A stretch of DNA of 64,000 nt from Lasiosphaeris hirsuta (GCA_030549175.1 JAUKUA010000002.1:3782001-3846000), one strand, 5' to 3'. Numbered from the stretch's first letter, positions 22,705 through 35,049 are shown. Notes: generated by a model not told the origin, from the letters alone. Made by a program: numbers and translations.

Positions 22705-24536
22705 ATGACCAACATTGCGACTCAGCTCAGCGTCCTCGCCGTCCTGGCGTTGATATTCCGCTCCGTCTACCGCCTCTACTTCAGCCCTCTCTCCAAGTTT
22801 CCCGGCCCGCGACTCGCGGCCCTCACCAGCGCATATGAGGCCTATTACGACTGCTTCAAGGACGGGGGCGGGCGATACTACGTCGAGATAGCGCGGATGC
22901 ACGACGAGTACGGTACGAACAAACTCCCGTCTAAACCCCAAGACCAAATCCACCTAACCAGCCGCAGGCCCCATCGTCCGCATCAACCCCTGGGAGCTGC
23001 ACATCCGTGACCCCGAATGGAGCGACGTGTACAAGGTAGCCCGGCGCGCGTCCAAGTCGCGCTGGTTCTACCAGTTCCTAGGCACGGCCGAAAACGCCTT
23101 CGGGTCCGAGTCGGCCGACGTGCACCGCCGGCGCCGCGACGCCCTGCAGCCCTACTTCTCGGCCACCGCCGTCGCGCGCCATACGCCCGAGATCGAGAGG
23201 CTCGTCAGCAAGCTCGTGGCCCGCCTGTTCGCGCTCCGCGGCACCGGTGCCGTCGTCTGCCTGAGCGACGGCTTCCGCGCACTGGCCACCGACGTGGCCA
23301 CGGCGTTTGCTTTTCGTCGTCCGTTTGGGCATCTCGATGTGCCGGACTTTGAGAGGGCCGGGAATGCGGCCGTTAGGCGGCTTGGGACGCTGGGGTTGTT
23401 GAATCGGCACCTGAACGGTTGGGTGTTGACATTCCTGCGGTTTGTGCCGCCGGGGGTTGCCCTGCGGTTGAGTCCTGCGTCTTTGGGGGTGGCTGGGTTT
23501 TTCAAGGTGGGTTTCAATGTTCTTGGTTTGAACTTGAGGGGTTTAGGTTTTGGTTGTTGCTTACGCTCTTGACAGCAACTCGCCGTGGTGGTAAACGAGG
23601 AGCTGCAGTCGCCTGGCAAGTTTGTGGAAATAGGCGCGGCGGAGACAAATGTCATTCGGCAAATCCTCAACTCCGACCTTCCCGCTGAAGACAAGTCGCC
23701 CTGGCGAGTCAAGGAGGAAGCCAGCTCCGTCACGCTCGCCGGTACTGAGACAACGGGGAGCATTCTTGCAGTCATTGTGTTCTGTTTGTTGTCCGAGCCA
23801 GAAAAGGCGGCCCGACTTCGAGAGGAGATTGGGCAAGCATACAGCAGATACGGAAGATCCCCGGTTTATCAGGAGCTTAAAGAGTTGTCTTACTTGGTAC
23901 GTATGGTTGAATTTTTATTTTTTTAATTTTTTTATTCAAATCATCCCAGTTGATTGTGAGTTTGATATTGATACAAAGGCAGACCGGTGTGGTAAATGAA
24001 GGGCTCAGGTGAATACTTTGAGATTTCAACGTTGTGGCCATGATACCTGACTTTTGAACAGAATAGACTCTCCCTCCGGACGCTTCCCAAGATATGACCC
24101 AAAGCATGATATGTCCTACAAGGACTGGGTCATTCCGAAAGGAGTAAGAAGCCCGCCGCCGGTCAGAACCCGCCCTAGTACTGATAAACTTCCTCTTTCA
24201 CAGACACACGTGTCAATAACCCAAAACGACATTAGTTTCTCTCCCGATATCTTTCCCGACCCGCACAATTTTCTCCCTGAGCGCTGGAGCGATGAGGCCG
24301 AGAATAAGCGCATTGCAAAGTACTTCAACCCCTTTGGGCGGGGCACCCGCAACTGCATTGGCATGGAGATTGCCCTTATCGAGATGTACCTGGCGCTCGG
24401 GAGGCTATTTGCCCCTGACGTTGATTTCACAATGAAACTATACGACTGCGATAGGGAGAACGACGTCGAACTGTTTCACGACTACTTCTCGCCCTTTCCT
24501 CGGAGCTATAAAGGGGTCAACGTGGCTGTGTGGTAA
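22705..24536 (+). CDS. Cytochrome P450 monooxygenase
   Basis: Six exons: 22705-22912, 22968-23506, 23576-23896, 23983-24008, 24062-24143 and 24204-24536, giving 502 residues. All five introns keep frame. The fourth exon is only 26 nt and carries the start of the ExxR motif (NEGLR), completed across the next splice. An N-terminal membrane anchor (about 7-25) is followed by the proline-rich hinge FPGPR. The I-helix shows AGTETT at 304-309 and the haem loop [10 protein letters not shown] has the iron ligand Cys443. It should be an ER-bound oxygenase that draws electrons from P450 reductase. The overall look recalls trichodiene oxygenase-like (CYP58-type) fungal P450s, but the substrate is unknown and no biosynthetic cluster surrounds it. 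An earlier in-frame ATG at 22648 has weaker context and would precede the anchor. Confidence 0.9.
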
Positions 24537-24758
24537 AATGGGGCTGTGTGTGCAGTGGACGTGACAGGTTGTTGACGCGAATCAGGCGAACAAAGCAAAC
24601 AGCCAAACCTGTTGAAAGGTTTCGGTATTCTTTCGCTGGAATGCTGCGGCTTCAGGTGGCTTCATACGTCTTCTCTTACTACAAGGCAAATGTATTGCTG
24701 CCACCTAGATGTCGGGAACAAAAGGATTGAATCCTCCTGAGCTTGGAGGACATGGTGT

Positions 24759-24863
24759 TGATATCGGTGAGATTCGAACTCACGCCCTTTCGGACCACGG
24801 AATCTGAGATTGTATTAAGGGTACTCCTTAACGTGGCGCCTTAGACCGCTCGGCCATGATTGC
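24759..24863 (-). tRNA. tRNA-Leu(AAG)-like gene with intron, acceptor stem poorly paired
   Basis: On the minus strand: a D arm TGGCCGAGCGGTCTAAGGC, anticodon stem CCACG/CGTGG, anticodon AAG, a class II variable arm (TCC-GAAA-GGG), and T arm GTGAG-TTCGAAT-CTCAC. A 25-nt intron (24801-24825) follows the base 3' of the anticodon and contains CCTTAA, able to pair with TTAAGG in the loop as pre-tRNA introns do. The acceptor strands GCAATCA and CGATATC form only about four of seven pairs. The internal promoter boxes look intact but the gene may be a pseudogene. Confidence 0.65.
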
Positions 24864-25296
24864 CATATTGAATTGCTATTATTATCGGCTCGTAATAGCG
24901 TAGATGGCGGGCATGATCAGGACTTGGTACCAAGATAAAGTTGAAAACACAGCGGAAAGCTAACTGATGTGTCCGGCCCAGCTCTTTTCTGACCTTTTAG
25001 GTTCATTGGAGAAGCTTTGTGCTCTTCAGCAATCAGTATCAGTGTTTGCCAGAACTGGTGCAACCCATCAACATGGTCTTGTTTGGTAGCACTCTTTGTT
25101 GCCCCATCTGTCATAATTTCAAGCTCCAGCCAAAACTTCCGGGCACACTACACCTCCGCAGATAAATACCTACGAGGTAAAGGTACCTCGGGTAGGAAGC
25201 TAGGTACTAGCCCCTTTAGCTTGATTTCCATCCCGTCTCCTGTTCATCAACATTACAACTGCCCCTTGGGAAGCAGCCACTTTCTGTCAAGTAACA
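24864..25296. other. Short intergenic region, no gene seen
   Basis: The 433 bp between the tRNA-Leu-like gene and the decayed gene. Several near-copies of a CCTACGAGGTA/GGTACCTCGGGTAGG-type motif occur around 25165-25205, but no gene was recognised. It may hold the remains of the decayed gene's promoter. Confidence 0.45.
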
Positions 25297-27567
25297 ATGG
25301 CAGCGTCAAATAGACCAGACTTCGAAGACTTGGATGGAAGAACTGTACATGAGGTAATGTCAGCAGTAACCAACTTCAACGATGGCCTTGCTAACTCTGT
25401 TCGAGCGATGCATCAACATCCGAGGTTATTTTCGCGATACGCCCTTTTCCGACGGCTCCATTGAAGTCTCTACCAGAGACGTCGGCGGTTCCGAAATCTT
25501 CCCACGCCAAGTGCGGCCCATGGAGAAACGCTACTTCACTTTCCTTGCTATGCTCTCTCCCGAAACCAATAAGCTACATATTCGCCAACACCGTGACCAG
25601 GTACAGGTGCCCGGAAGGAGGCGGCGGAGGACGAGAAGCTTATCCCAGCACTCGACATAACCCTCACCTGCGTCCCCCTGCTCCAGAACCTGCCGCTCTA
25701 CTTGGCTATCGTCGTCCCCAAAAACTTGCATTGGGCCATCCAGAACACAAGGACGGCAGCGCACCAAGCACTACAAGACGTCATTCAAAGACTTCGTATG
25801 GCGGTGTACATGTGGCAAGCATTCATAGCCAGGGACATGTGGTTGAAGGACTCGGCTTAGAGCCCTTCCGGCTCGAAGAAGAGTGGGATTTGGATACCGT
25901 GACGACAAACCGGGGGCTGGCACCTGGGCAGGAGACTTCGTATCAGTATTGCGCAACGCGTGCAACGGCAAAGGTGCATATCGTACAGTCTGACTGCCCC
26001 TGGGTACTAAGTGACCTTGGGTTTGTTGAAAACCCACATGGGCCAGTCGAGAGACTCTGGCCTTGCTGAATGCTTTGAGAAGACATGGGCCACCATTCAC
26101 GCGCACTCCGAGTCTCGAGCAGATTTTCGGACAAATAGTGGTGGCAGGACTCGACTTTGAATGGCCTTCATCTCTCTCGAACACTTATACGCTGCCCACT
26201 CTTTTCCACGACCCGGAATCTTGGGGGATCTCCATTATACGTGCGGCAGCCTTCGCACATCAACTTGGCCACGCTTTCTTGAGGAGGTGAAGGGGTGTCT
26301 GACTGATACGTCCATGGTCCCGGTCCCCGATTGTGCTCTTTGGCATGGATGGCAACTGTGTTCTCATAGCCATCTGAGGATGCTCGATGGTCTTCTTTCC
26401 GCCTTCGCAGCGCCGAATACGAGAGCAACGAGCCTTGCCAAAGAATTAGGACAACAACACCCTCACTAGCCGCGTAACTTTCTGGAGCGAACAGCGGCCC
26501 AGGGGTGTTTTGTTGAGCAACGAGGGAGCCGAAAACATCGTGTGCGGGAACATCTCAAATGCCCTGTGGCTCCAACTGGTTCCTCACTTTTGGCGCCCCG
26601 GTGGCGACCCGGAACTCCCACAAGAAGTGCGATCAGCCCGGCCAATAATCAACCATCGACGTGCCCCAATCCCCTCCCCCCCCGGTAGTCCTTTCGTACC
26701 TCAAAGACCTCAGGATATCATGCCCCACAGGAATATCTCTAGTCGGCTTCAACGACGAGGCCGGGGTGATAGTAGCAGAAGAGCCAGGGCCCTTTGACAA
26801 CATGATCATAACCGTAAAGTATCTCAGAGCTTGCTTCAACCCCGAGATGCCCCTTAAGATTAAAGCTGTCGTTCGGCATGAACGGTACGGCCAACGAGTG
26901 TGCCAACGTCTGGCCTCCTTACGCAAGCAAGTTGGTCGTACACATATGAAATTACACTCGTATGCTTCGGAAACGCTCAGCCATAACCAGGCCCCTCGAG
27001 GAGCGCGACGCTGAGACCGAGAGCTATGAGACAGGTCACTACGAGGTCGGGTCAAGTCCCAGGAAGTACTGGAGGTGGGCCACGCTGCTGACAAAACGGG
27101 CCGCCGATAACTCGGTATCGCATGTAACAGCCATCATCGTATGCGCAGAAGTGTACACATTCGAGTGCGTCGTCGTATGTTTCGGCGATGCTGGCCAGCT
27201 TGTTGAGGACCAGCACATCTGCGGGCCGCTGCTGACCTTCGCCGAAGACCCTAGCAAGCAGGCTCCACGCCGGCAGCTTAGCTCCGACCCTTGGCCCAGG
27301 AATCCACGCCCAACCCGGTACCAGCATGGAGGCTTTCTGACTGAGAGGAAGCCTTTCCCAAATGGGGCTGAGATTGTCAAGGTTGGCTTGTTGAGAAAAG
27401 GGCCCAAGTTGGTCACCATGCGACTTCACTTTAGCGATGGGTCCACGGTCGGTAAGCTAGACGAGGCGGCGAGCTACGTTCCAGACGCCGAGAGCAAAGT
27501 CCTCGAGATCAACCCGAAGGAAGAATCGTTGGGTTTTATGGTTTTAAATTGCTTCCGAGCGATATGA
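25297..27567 (+). pseudogene. Decayed protein-coding gene of unknown family
   Basis: Protein-like stretches follow one another on the plus strand but keep changing frame, with stops between and no splice signals to explain the shifts. Pieces include: an N-terminal part from the ATG at 25297; a different frame at about 25382-25600; a well-behaved Leu-rich stretch at about 25610-25857 ending at a TAG; another frame at about 25850-25950; then pieces at 26063-26290, 26510-26690 and 26661-27000. A 200-codon open tail runs from 26962 to 27567. At least four frame changes are needed, so the gene is read as broken. I do not recognise the family. Alternatives are an undetected many-intron gene or sequence errors. 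No strong C-to-T bias of repeat-induced point mutation is obvious by eye. Confidence 0.5.
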
Positions 27568-28485
27568 CATCACAAAACGATAAAGTTCACGAGTTTGGCA
27601 TTATCATCGCGTCAACAAAACGCGAGTTTCTTCAATTGTCTGCAGAAGCCTATGTTGCGTCAGATCTCTGTAACACTGACGGCGGCCAGGAGACTTGAAT
27701 TGGATACCAGAATACGCATAGAATGCCTTTCCAAGTATTTTAAGGCCTTCTAAAAACACCAAAATGCCTTTCGTTATACTACAAACGCTTTTTCGGGGCT
27801 TCAATACAGACTCACCTCCTGGCGGTGCCACGCGCTAACAAACAAACCAGGGCTAGGTTGTATGTCGAGGTTCGGCTACCGTACCCACAGGCCACTTTAT
27901 CATGTCACCAACTCACGGTATTTATTTAGGCCATGATACGTTCCCGCATCACCCAATGATGGAAATGGACCCGCGTGGATACCGTTCACAAACTGCAAGT
28001 GTGGGGCGGACTTTGTGTAGAGTATGACGAGTGGTCCCGTATGTCTAATGTTTTACTATTTGTTAGTGCTGTGGTCCAGGCCATGAATAACGGGCGCCGC
28101 CTCACACAGGGGAACACCTCGTAGCACAATTACGTACCAATGCAAACAGAAAACAACAATGCACCAGGAAACGAGAACGCTAACAAGGCATGAAAGCAAA
28201 ACCAAAGCCGGATCAAATTGCCAAGGAAACCCAACAGGCCACTCCCGGACCCCCCTCCTTACCTGCCCCCCTTTGTGCGATGATGTCATGGCCCCCGTAA
28301 ACACCGGCCCCCCCCCCCGCCGGCCATTACATCACTGCTTCCTCCCGCCCATATATGTCCCCAGAGATCCCATCTTCATCCCAACTCAACATTCCACATC
28401 AGGAACTTCCTCAATAACCAGACCCTCAACTACAGTAACTAGACCCTTCAACCACCTCACTCAAACCCCCCAACCCACCAACACA
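27568..28485. other. Upstream region of the small stress-type gene
   Basis: The 918 bp has no coding frame of note. A TATA-like CATATATG lies at about 28349-28356. Two CCCCT stress-response-type pentamers are listed separately. A C-rich tract lies at 28308-28318. The last 100 bp before the start codon are CA-rich, typical of a fungal 5'UTR. Confidence 0.5.
28252..28272 (+). promoter_or_regulatory. Two STRE-like CCCCT sites
   Basis: CCCCT occurs at 28252-28256 and again at 28268-28272, about 80-100 bp before a TATA-like sequence and about 215-235 bp before the start codon. This pentamer is the binding core of Msn2/4-type C2H2 stress factors. Relevance is inferred from position and from the stress-type product. 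Confidence 0.35.
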
Positions 28486-28867
28486 ATGGATTTCCTCAAC
28501 AAGATCACCGGCGACAAGCACAACCAGCCCCAAGGCACCGTCCACACCCAAGGGCAACAGTCCAGCGGCGGCGGCGGCCTGATGGACAAGCTGCACGGCG
28601 CGGTCGGCGGCGGCACCCAAAGCGAGCACAAGGAAGACGGCCTCGACAAGGGTACTTAGCTCATCTCACAACTTCCCTCACGAACACAGAGCTAACCATG
28701 ACCTTCACAATATAGGCGTCGACTGGGTCCAAGAAAATGTCTTCAAGAAAGGCCCGCAGACGAACGAGAGCGCGCTCGAGCAGGCTAAGGACGAGAAGAT
28801 ATCGGACATGATCCGCGATCAGTACAAGAAGGGTACGGGCAAGGACTTTCCCATTGCCGACAAATAG
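28486..28867 (+). CDS. Small hydrophilic stress-type protein (Ddr48-annotated family)
   Basis: Two exons, 28486-28651 and 28716-28867, encode 105 residues. The 64-nt intron starts GTACTT and ends ATATAG. The protein starts MDFLNKITGD, has a Gly-rich middle (GGGGLMDKLHGAVGGG), and ends in a charged helical part (about 57-105) beginning GVDWVQENVFKKG and finishing DFPIADK. The same layout occurs in small, abundant, stress-induced filamentous-fungal proteins that databases often label DNA damage-responsive protein 48; the link to yeast Ddr48 is loose. No catalytic motif, signal peptide or membrane segment is seen. It is probably an intrinsically flexible cytosolic protein. Two stress-type CCCCT sites upstream fit induction by stress. 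Confidence 0.75.
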
Positions 28868-29224
28868 GCGGCTCGCGCTGATGGTTACGATTTGACGGCT
28901 ATCCCGCAAATGGGACCCTCTAATATTTTATTCTGAGTCTATGAAATTTGTAATGCCACTTTCAAGAGTGCCTACTCTGATTCTCTCATTTTCGCTTATG
29001 AAGCTGTGTGCATGCCAAACCCACCGTGAAAATCCGAAAGGAAACGCAAAACAATTGACTTGATTTCTACCATGCTGGTCATAGGTACCTCAAAGGCTTC
29101 GAATATCTGCACGTCCCATGCTATTATTACAATACATCAAGCTCGGTCTTCGTAGTCAAAACCCCTTCCAGATCAAGTCCGATACCTATGGAAACCTACC
29201 ATCCGCCGCCATCCCCTAGACTTT
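28868..29224. other. Convergent 3' flanks, no gene seen
   Basis: The 357 bp between the 3' ends of the small stress-type gene and the oligopeptide transporter gene. AT-rich; probably both 3'UTRs. Confidence 0.5.
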
Positions 29225-31758
29225 CTAGTTGAGCGCATTCGGTGGAAGATCCGTGGGAGGGTAACATCGGTCAACGGCTAGTTCCTGAAAAGCGTTAGCA
29301 TGATAGCACAAAGAATCAAGCCATGTAAACTCACATCATTGCCCCACCAAAACGGCATGGTTGCAGCGGGTAAGTTGATGCCGAACATGACGACGGTCGA
29401 AGCAATTTGCGAGCCGCAATCAAGTCCGACGCCGAGCAGGTAGTTGTACTTGCGGAACCATGCGCCATGATACCGTAGCATGTAGCCCATGAAGAAAAGA
29501 GCCAGAGATCCTGAGGTAAACAGGTTGACAGTCTGGTAAACTGGGAACGCGACGGCGCCGTACATGATGACGACTGGATTGCAGCGCGTCTCGAGTTCCC
29601 ACTCGGGCTTGAAGCGGTGGACCACGTAGACGATCACCACTAGCGCCGGCCCAAGAAGAAACGCCCAGTACATCCAGGCATACTCGGAGCCAGCCGAGAA
29701 GAATACTTTTGGTCCGAGGATACCCCAAAGAACCGAGATGCTGTAGTAGTTGCGCGTCTTCAGTGCGTACCACCCCGGGTTCTTGATGATACCCTTCAAC
29801 GTATCGGCGCCGATATAATCAATGATCATTCGCATGACACCGTAGTTGACAAAGGGTCCAAGTAGAGTGCCGTAAACCTGAGCCCAGAACATCTCCTTCT
29901 CGGGTACTTTCATGTAGAAGCCGAACTTGTAATCAGAGATCAAGTTCAGATTCTGCTCCAGAATCTGGCGCCCGTAGGTCATGCAGGCCAAAACGGCAGC
30001 CGGGTTGCCAGGGAAAAGGCCACCGGCCATCAGCTCGGAGATGAAGGCCATGCCAACCTGCATGTTTGCCACACCCCATAAAATGCCGTTCGGGAATGTG
30101 CAGATGACTGAGACGATGCAGGTCAGGATGAATCCCCACCAGGGTAGACCAATCTCGGCACCGTAGAGACACCCAAGAGATAGGGCGAGTGACACAGCCA
30201 GGAGAGTAAGATACCACCAATGCGGGACACGGGCAGTTCGGCTCATGAGCTTCAAGTAGGGATCATTGTAGTCGCTACGGCGACCCTTCCAAGATTCGCT
30301 CACGGCTACCCACGAGTCCTTTCCATACCACAATGCTGAGTACACTATGGCGCCAGTCGAACACGCAAAGCCCCAGAAGAAGTACATGGCATACGAGATG
30401 GACCAGTGAGGAAGAGAGTACTCATCCATGGCTGTCTGATTGAGCGTGTACTGTGGCGTGAGGATGCGGCTGATGTTGTACTTTTGGCCCTGGTCGTCAA
30501 ATGTGCCAGATGACATGGGCGGATAGTTGAGGGCATTCAACGTGTTGGTGAAGTACATGATGGGATAGATCAACCATACGGCAACGGCGGCACCACCAAT
30601 CTGAGAAGCGTTGGCCCATAGAGGGGTGTAGAGTGGCTGCCAAAAGGAAGCGTAGTTCCAGTCGAGCGAGATGTCGAGCATGCCGAAGCCGTAGGTACCC
30701 GATCCCATAAGAAAACCCCTCCACTGGCCATGGGCGAAGTAGCACACCAGCGGAAGTGAGGATAGCATGGGGAAGACGAATCCAGGGAACCACTGCCAGA
30801 TGAAGGTGGCAGTGGCGACGTAGGTGAAGAAGCGGAGCGACTTTTTGGTGACCGATGGGTTGTGGTGCATAGCATTGAAAAGCGCAACGTTGGGGAGCAC
30901 TCCGGGATAGTACATCTTGGGCGGGCGGACGAGGATATCCCGGAAGATGCCAGCAAAGCCGTAGCCGATCATTTGTGTCGTGAGCAGAAACAAGATGCCC
31001 CAGCCAGCGTTGATTCTCCTGCCGTAGTACAGCTCCATGGCGGATAAAGGACCAAGGCCATAAGCTGTGTAGCACTGTTGTTGGGCGGAAGACATCCACA
31101 TGTCAGCAGCTTGTTTCTCGGGGAAAAGAAAGGAGAAGGAGTGGACAACAACATACACTTCCCCAGTACGCGACGACAATCAACGAATGCTCTTTTGCAT
31201 TCCAGGGGCCTGGGTTGAAGCTGAAGGAGCGGCCAAAGACGGCGAACTTTCGCGTAGGCAGCCATCTGGCCATGAAGTCTCCCATACCCCATGACAGAAG
31301 CTGGACGGCATAGCTGGTGAGTGTCGTCGTGTACGGTTTGAAATAATACATGGACGAAACACCGCAACCGACAACAACCCAGAAGGTGGACAAGAACCAA
31401 AAGCGGAACGTGAGAATCGGCTCGCTGTTAATGGCATTAGAATCGAGAAATCAAACTAGGGATGCTGGATCGGCACTCACTTGAAGTCATTGTGCAGAGA
31501 TACGGTCTTGGCCACGAGAGGGACTGGGTAGTCCTTCAACCTAGGATCGATGACATCGTCGTTTTCGTCGGGGACGTATATCTTGGCGGCGTCGTCGTAG
31601 TCGGAACCAACGACATTGTCCGAGGCGGAAGCAACCTCGATGTCGCTGGTGCGCTTCTCATCCTGAGCTGCCTTGTCGTTGGTGACACGGGGCTGGGTCT
31701 CAGGGACGACCTCGACGATGTCGAGGTCGTCCTTGCCGGTCTTTTCGCCGACAGCCAT
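29225..31758 (-). CDS. Oligopeptide transporter (OPT family)
   Basis: Four exons: 31481-31758, 31157-31424, 29335-31074 and 29225-29284. Introns are 31425-31480, 31075-31156 and 29285-29334, and the protein has 781 residues. The last intron is easy to miss, because reading through it gives a false C-terminus; the spliced end is a 19-residue tail finishing PPNALN. An acidic cytosolic N-terminus (about 1-90) precedes roughly 14-16 membrane segments typical of the OPT family (yeast Opt1/Opt2, fission yeast Isp4), proton-coupled importers of tetra- and pentapeptides or glutathione. The sequence NPGPWNAKEHSLIVV in the second exon is characteristic of the peptide-transporter branch. It probably sits in the plasma membrane and supplies peptide nitrogen. 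The substrate cannot be assigned. Confidence 0.92.
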
Positions 31759-33691
31759 GGCGCGGGAGGGCGGGTCGCGATGCAGGGAAGCGTGCGTTAG
31801 GGCAGGCCAGAGACCCGGGGAAGCGGTTGATGGGGAGTATTTGGCGTGGGGAGCAACCGTGCGACTGCAAGATGAGTCGGGGTGGTCTTTGTTAAATACC
31901 CACGGATACCAGTGAAGGCGGAACTTGAGGCTGCACCACGACTGTCTGTCCTAAGTTTCTCCCCAAATTACCAAGGTAGGTAATGGATAAGGTAAAGGCA
32001 GGAACCGAAGACAGCTGCAACAGGCGCGTGTTGTCGCTGTACAACTTCGGACGGCCCGACCTTTGTGAGGAAGGTGCGACTTATCTCTTCTGTCCGTTAC
32101 CCAGCCCTCCACAAACTTCAATACCTCGCCACGATACTACTACAGCAGAGCAAGGGAACGCGCAGGAGGTGCGCTGCCCTCCTGACAACAGCACGGCAGC
32201 ACGGGTGAGATGGTAGACATGCTCGGGGTTAGACGCCGGCCACCCTATGCAGAAGGGGGTAATAGCTGACCAGCTTCCTGTTCGAGGCGGGACCGGGGAG
32301 GTGTGAGGGCGGGGAAGAGGCCATCCCGCTGAATCTAGCCAAACGATCCAAGGTAATTATTTACAGCCATCGCGACATAGCGAGGGAGGGGGGCCGAAGG
32401 GCTGATGGGCGAGTCGGGACTTGTGCGGATGAAGTCGACGGGCCATAACCATTTGCCAAACGCCATGTCATTCGCCCGTATGTTAGTCTGCCGGCATCAT
32501 CCCATTCGGCCCAGACCTAAGATAACGCACATGGTTCAAAGCCTTGCCTATCTTTTACAACCTCGACTTCCCAATTCGAGGATAAATTGCATGAGTAGTA
32601 GACGGCAGCTCGATACCGCGGCAGGAGCCAATTACACCCAGTCAATACCAGTGGCATATAGGCGATGTCCACAGGGTCGCGCAGCACGCAGCCCGTGAGC
32701 ACAATAAGGTCACATGGAGCACGCAAGGGGAGTACCAGCATGCGGCGATGCTAGAATCCGGGGGTAGCGCAGAGCTGAGGAGAGACCAAAGCTCGACACC
32801 GGTATGCCAAGGGCTTGCAGTCTTGGGAGGAGCTTGAGCGGCCGCGCCGCAATGCTCGTCGAGGCTTGTCTGCTCTTGTTAAATGCTTGTTGGCAGTCCT
32901 TGTTTCGTGCCGCGTGCCCGATGAGGAAGGAGGCGTGCGGGATGGCGTGCAGCGGTCGGTGGCTTGCTATCCGACTTTCCTTGGCTCCCTTATCCTCACT
33001 GAAGGTAAATAACTGCCCTACCATTGCGACATAGTCAGGCCATCGAATGAGATGCCTTGCGGACCTTAAAGTGGCAACTCTCTGAGCATTCTGTTCGGTG
33101 TAGCGCACTTGTGATTTGCGCTTCAGTCCACTGGGCACACCACGCCGCAGGGGCGACGTATCGGAGCAAGCATGTCGTATACGCGACACATCTGTCTATG
33201 TTCATAAGCTTCGCATAAGCTCTTCGCGAGACCTAACAGCCGTGGATACTACCATAGGACAGCGGAATCCGGGTATGGTACTACTGAGATAAGCAGCAGT
33301 GATATCTCTATTCGACCAGGCGCTCCCAATACATAGAGGAAAGCACCGAATCCGAGCCGTCCTCCCTCGACAGGTCATGTAGAGATCATGTGATAAGCAC
33401 GTGTGCAAGTAACACAAGTGGAGTAGCTGGAGGAAGGTGTTACTGGGATATAAAACGGATACAAGTGAACAATATGAATCAGTAATCAGACTCACAGCAG
33501 TCGGAGACAAAATGCCGCCACAACACCAAGGGGGGGCAACGTAGCATCGTACTTTGTGATCACCAAATCAAATATAATGTACAGAAAAGGCATACGGCCA
33601 GATAACCCCTAGCTCAAGGGGAAAACAAAAGCAAGAACGAAATGACGACGAACGAAATGACGACAGCCGAAAAGAAACGAACAGAAAGACC
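31759..33691. other. 1.9-kb intergenic region, no convincing gene
   Basis: It should hold the oligopeptide transporter promoter at the left and the GH17 3'UTR at the right. Frames of up to about 160 codons exist on both strands without protein-like composition. At the right, GAACGAAATGACGA occurs in two near-copies around 33635-33663. Confidence 0.5.
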
Positions 33692-35049
33692 TCATAGATA
33701 CATCCCCCAGAACTGCTCGGCATAGAACGTGCCCGCTTCCGCCTTTTTCCACCCGTCGTCAAACGCGGTAAACAAGATGAGCCCGTCCGGGTTCGACGCC
33801 CCGTACACATCGACGATCGACTGCACCGCCAGCTTCTGGTTTTGCCGGCCAGGCACGGCCAGCCCGTTGGTGTTCCCCTGCCACGGCCAGCCGCTCTCCG
33901 TCACCACCACCTTCTTCCCGCTATCCAACAACACCTCCCTCACATCCGCCACCTTGCGCAACACGAACTGCCCGGCTTGCCCCGCTGCCGTGTTCCCGTC
34001 GAAGAACGGATGCACATTGATCGCGCAGTAGTCGCTCGCGTCGCACAAGACGGGGAACCGCTCGACCGCGAGGAACGTGTCGACTGTGACTACGGGACCC
34101 TGGTAGCCCGCGCTGCGCAGCGAGGCGCGCGCCGCCGCCACCGCGTCCACCACCTGGCGGGGCGTCGCCTGCCCATTGTTGATCAGCTCGTTGCCTACGC
34201 TGATGGTATCCACGAGTCCCCAGCCGCCCTCGCTGGCCTGCACCGCCCGCACCAGCGTCGCCACCTGCTCGTCCAGCCCGTCTAGGTTGAAGATGCCCAG
34301 GAACATCTTGACCCCGATCGCCCGTGCCGCCGGCAGCACCGCCGCTACCTGATCGCAGTCCACACCGTAGATGCGCACCACAGTGTAGGGCGGAGCCTGC
34401 TGCGCCGCCAGCTGCTGGAAGTCGGCGTACACATCGCTGGCCGAGCGGCACGTCCCGTCCGCGTTGTAGGGCGAGTACGTCACCCCTGTGACGGGGTTGG
34501 TGGTGCTGTTGCTGTCTTTGGTGCCGCCGTTGCCGGCGGTCGGCCCGGGGTTGATCTTGGGGATGGGAGAGGACGGGGGGGATTGTGAGCTTATGGTTTT
34601 TGTTGGCTGTGGCGGCGAGGGCGGCGGCAGTGGTGGTGCTGGTGCGGGCACTATTGGTGGTCCGAAGACGGGGCCGAAGAAGGGGGGCCGGTTGCCGAAC
34701 GGACCGCCCGCGGGTGTTGGTTGGAGCTTCGCCGAGGGGACGACCTTGAATAGCTCCGTTGTGGTCCGGGTGGCGCTGCCTTCCTCGTCAACATAGACGA
34801 CGACGCCAGGGACCTGAGTCTCAGTTGTCGCAGCATTATCGGCAAGCGTCACCGTCCTACCATTATCGCCGCCCGGCCAAAAGAATCTAGGCCGGTGATT
34901 CTGACCATGGCGATGTCCTGTTTCGTGTATCTATGTTAGTTATGTCGCGTACTACCAACCAGGGGACGAGGGAGATAGGACTTACCTGGAAACTGAGCGG
35001 CAGCCCCATTCCAGAGCAGGGCTAGAGTAAGTGCGAAACCGAATCTCAT
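33692..35049 (-). CDS. Secreted GH17 beta-1,3-glucanase-like cell-wall enzyme
   Basis: Two exons, 34986-35049 and 33692-34917, with a 68-nt intron (34918-34985), give 429 residues. The small first exon encodes a signal peptide (MRFGFALTLALLWNGAAA). A His/Arg-rich segment, a short VVVYVDEEG stretch and a long Pro/Ser linker (about 100-160) follow. The catalytic domain spans about 165-429. Probable acid/base Glu265 lies in SVGNELINN and the nucleophile Glu362 in VVVTESGWPW, both typical of GH17. Relatives include Aspergillus and Neurospora cell-wall glucanases and yeast Scw4/Scw10/Bgl2, which cut or rejoin beta-1,3-glucan. No GPI signal is visible at the C-terminus, so it is probably secreted or wall-retained. 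It lies near the FKS1 gene, which makes its substrate polymer. Confidence 0.92.
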
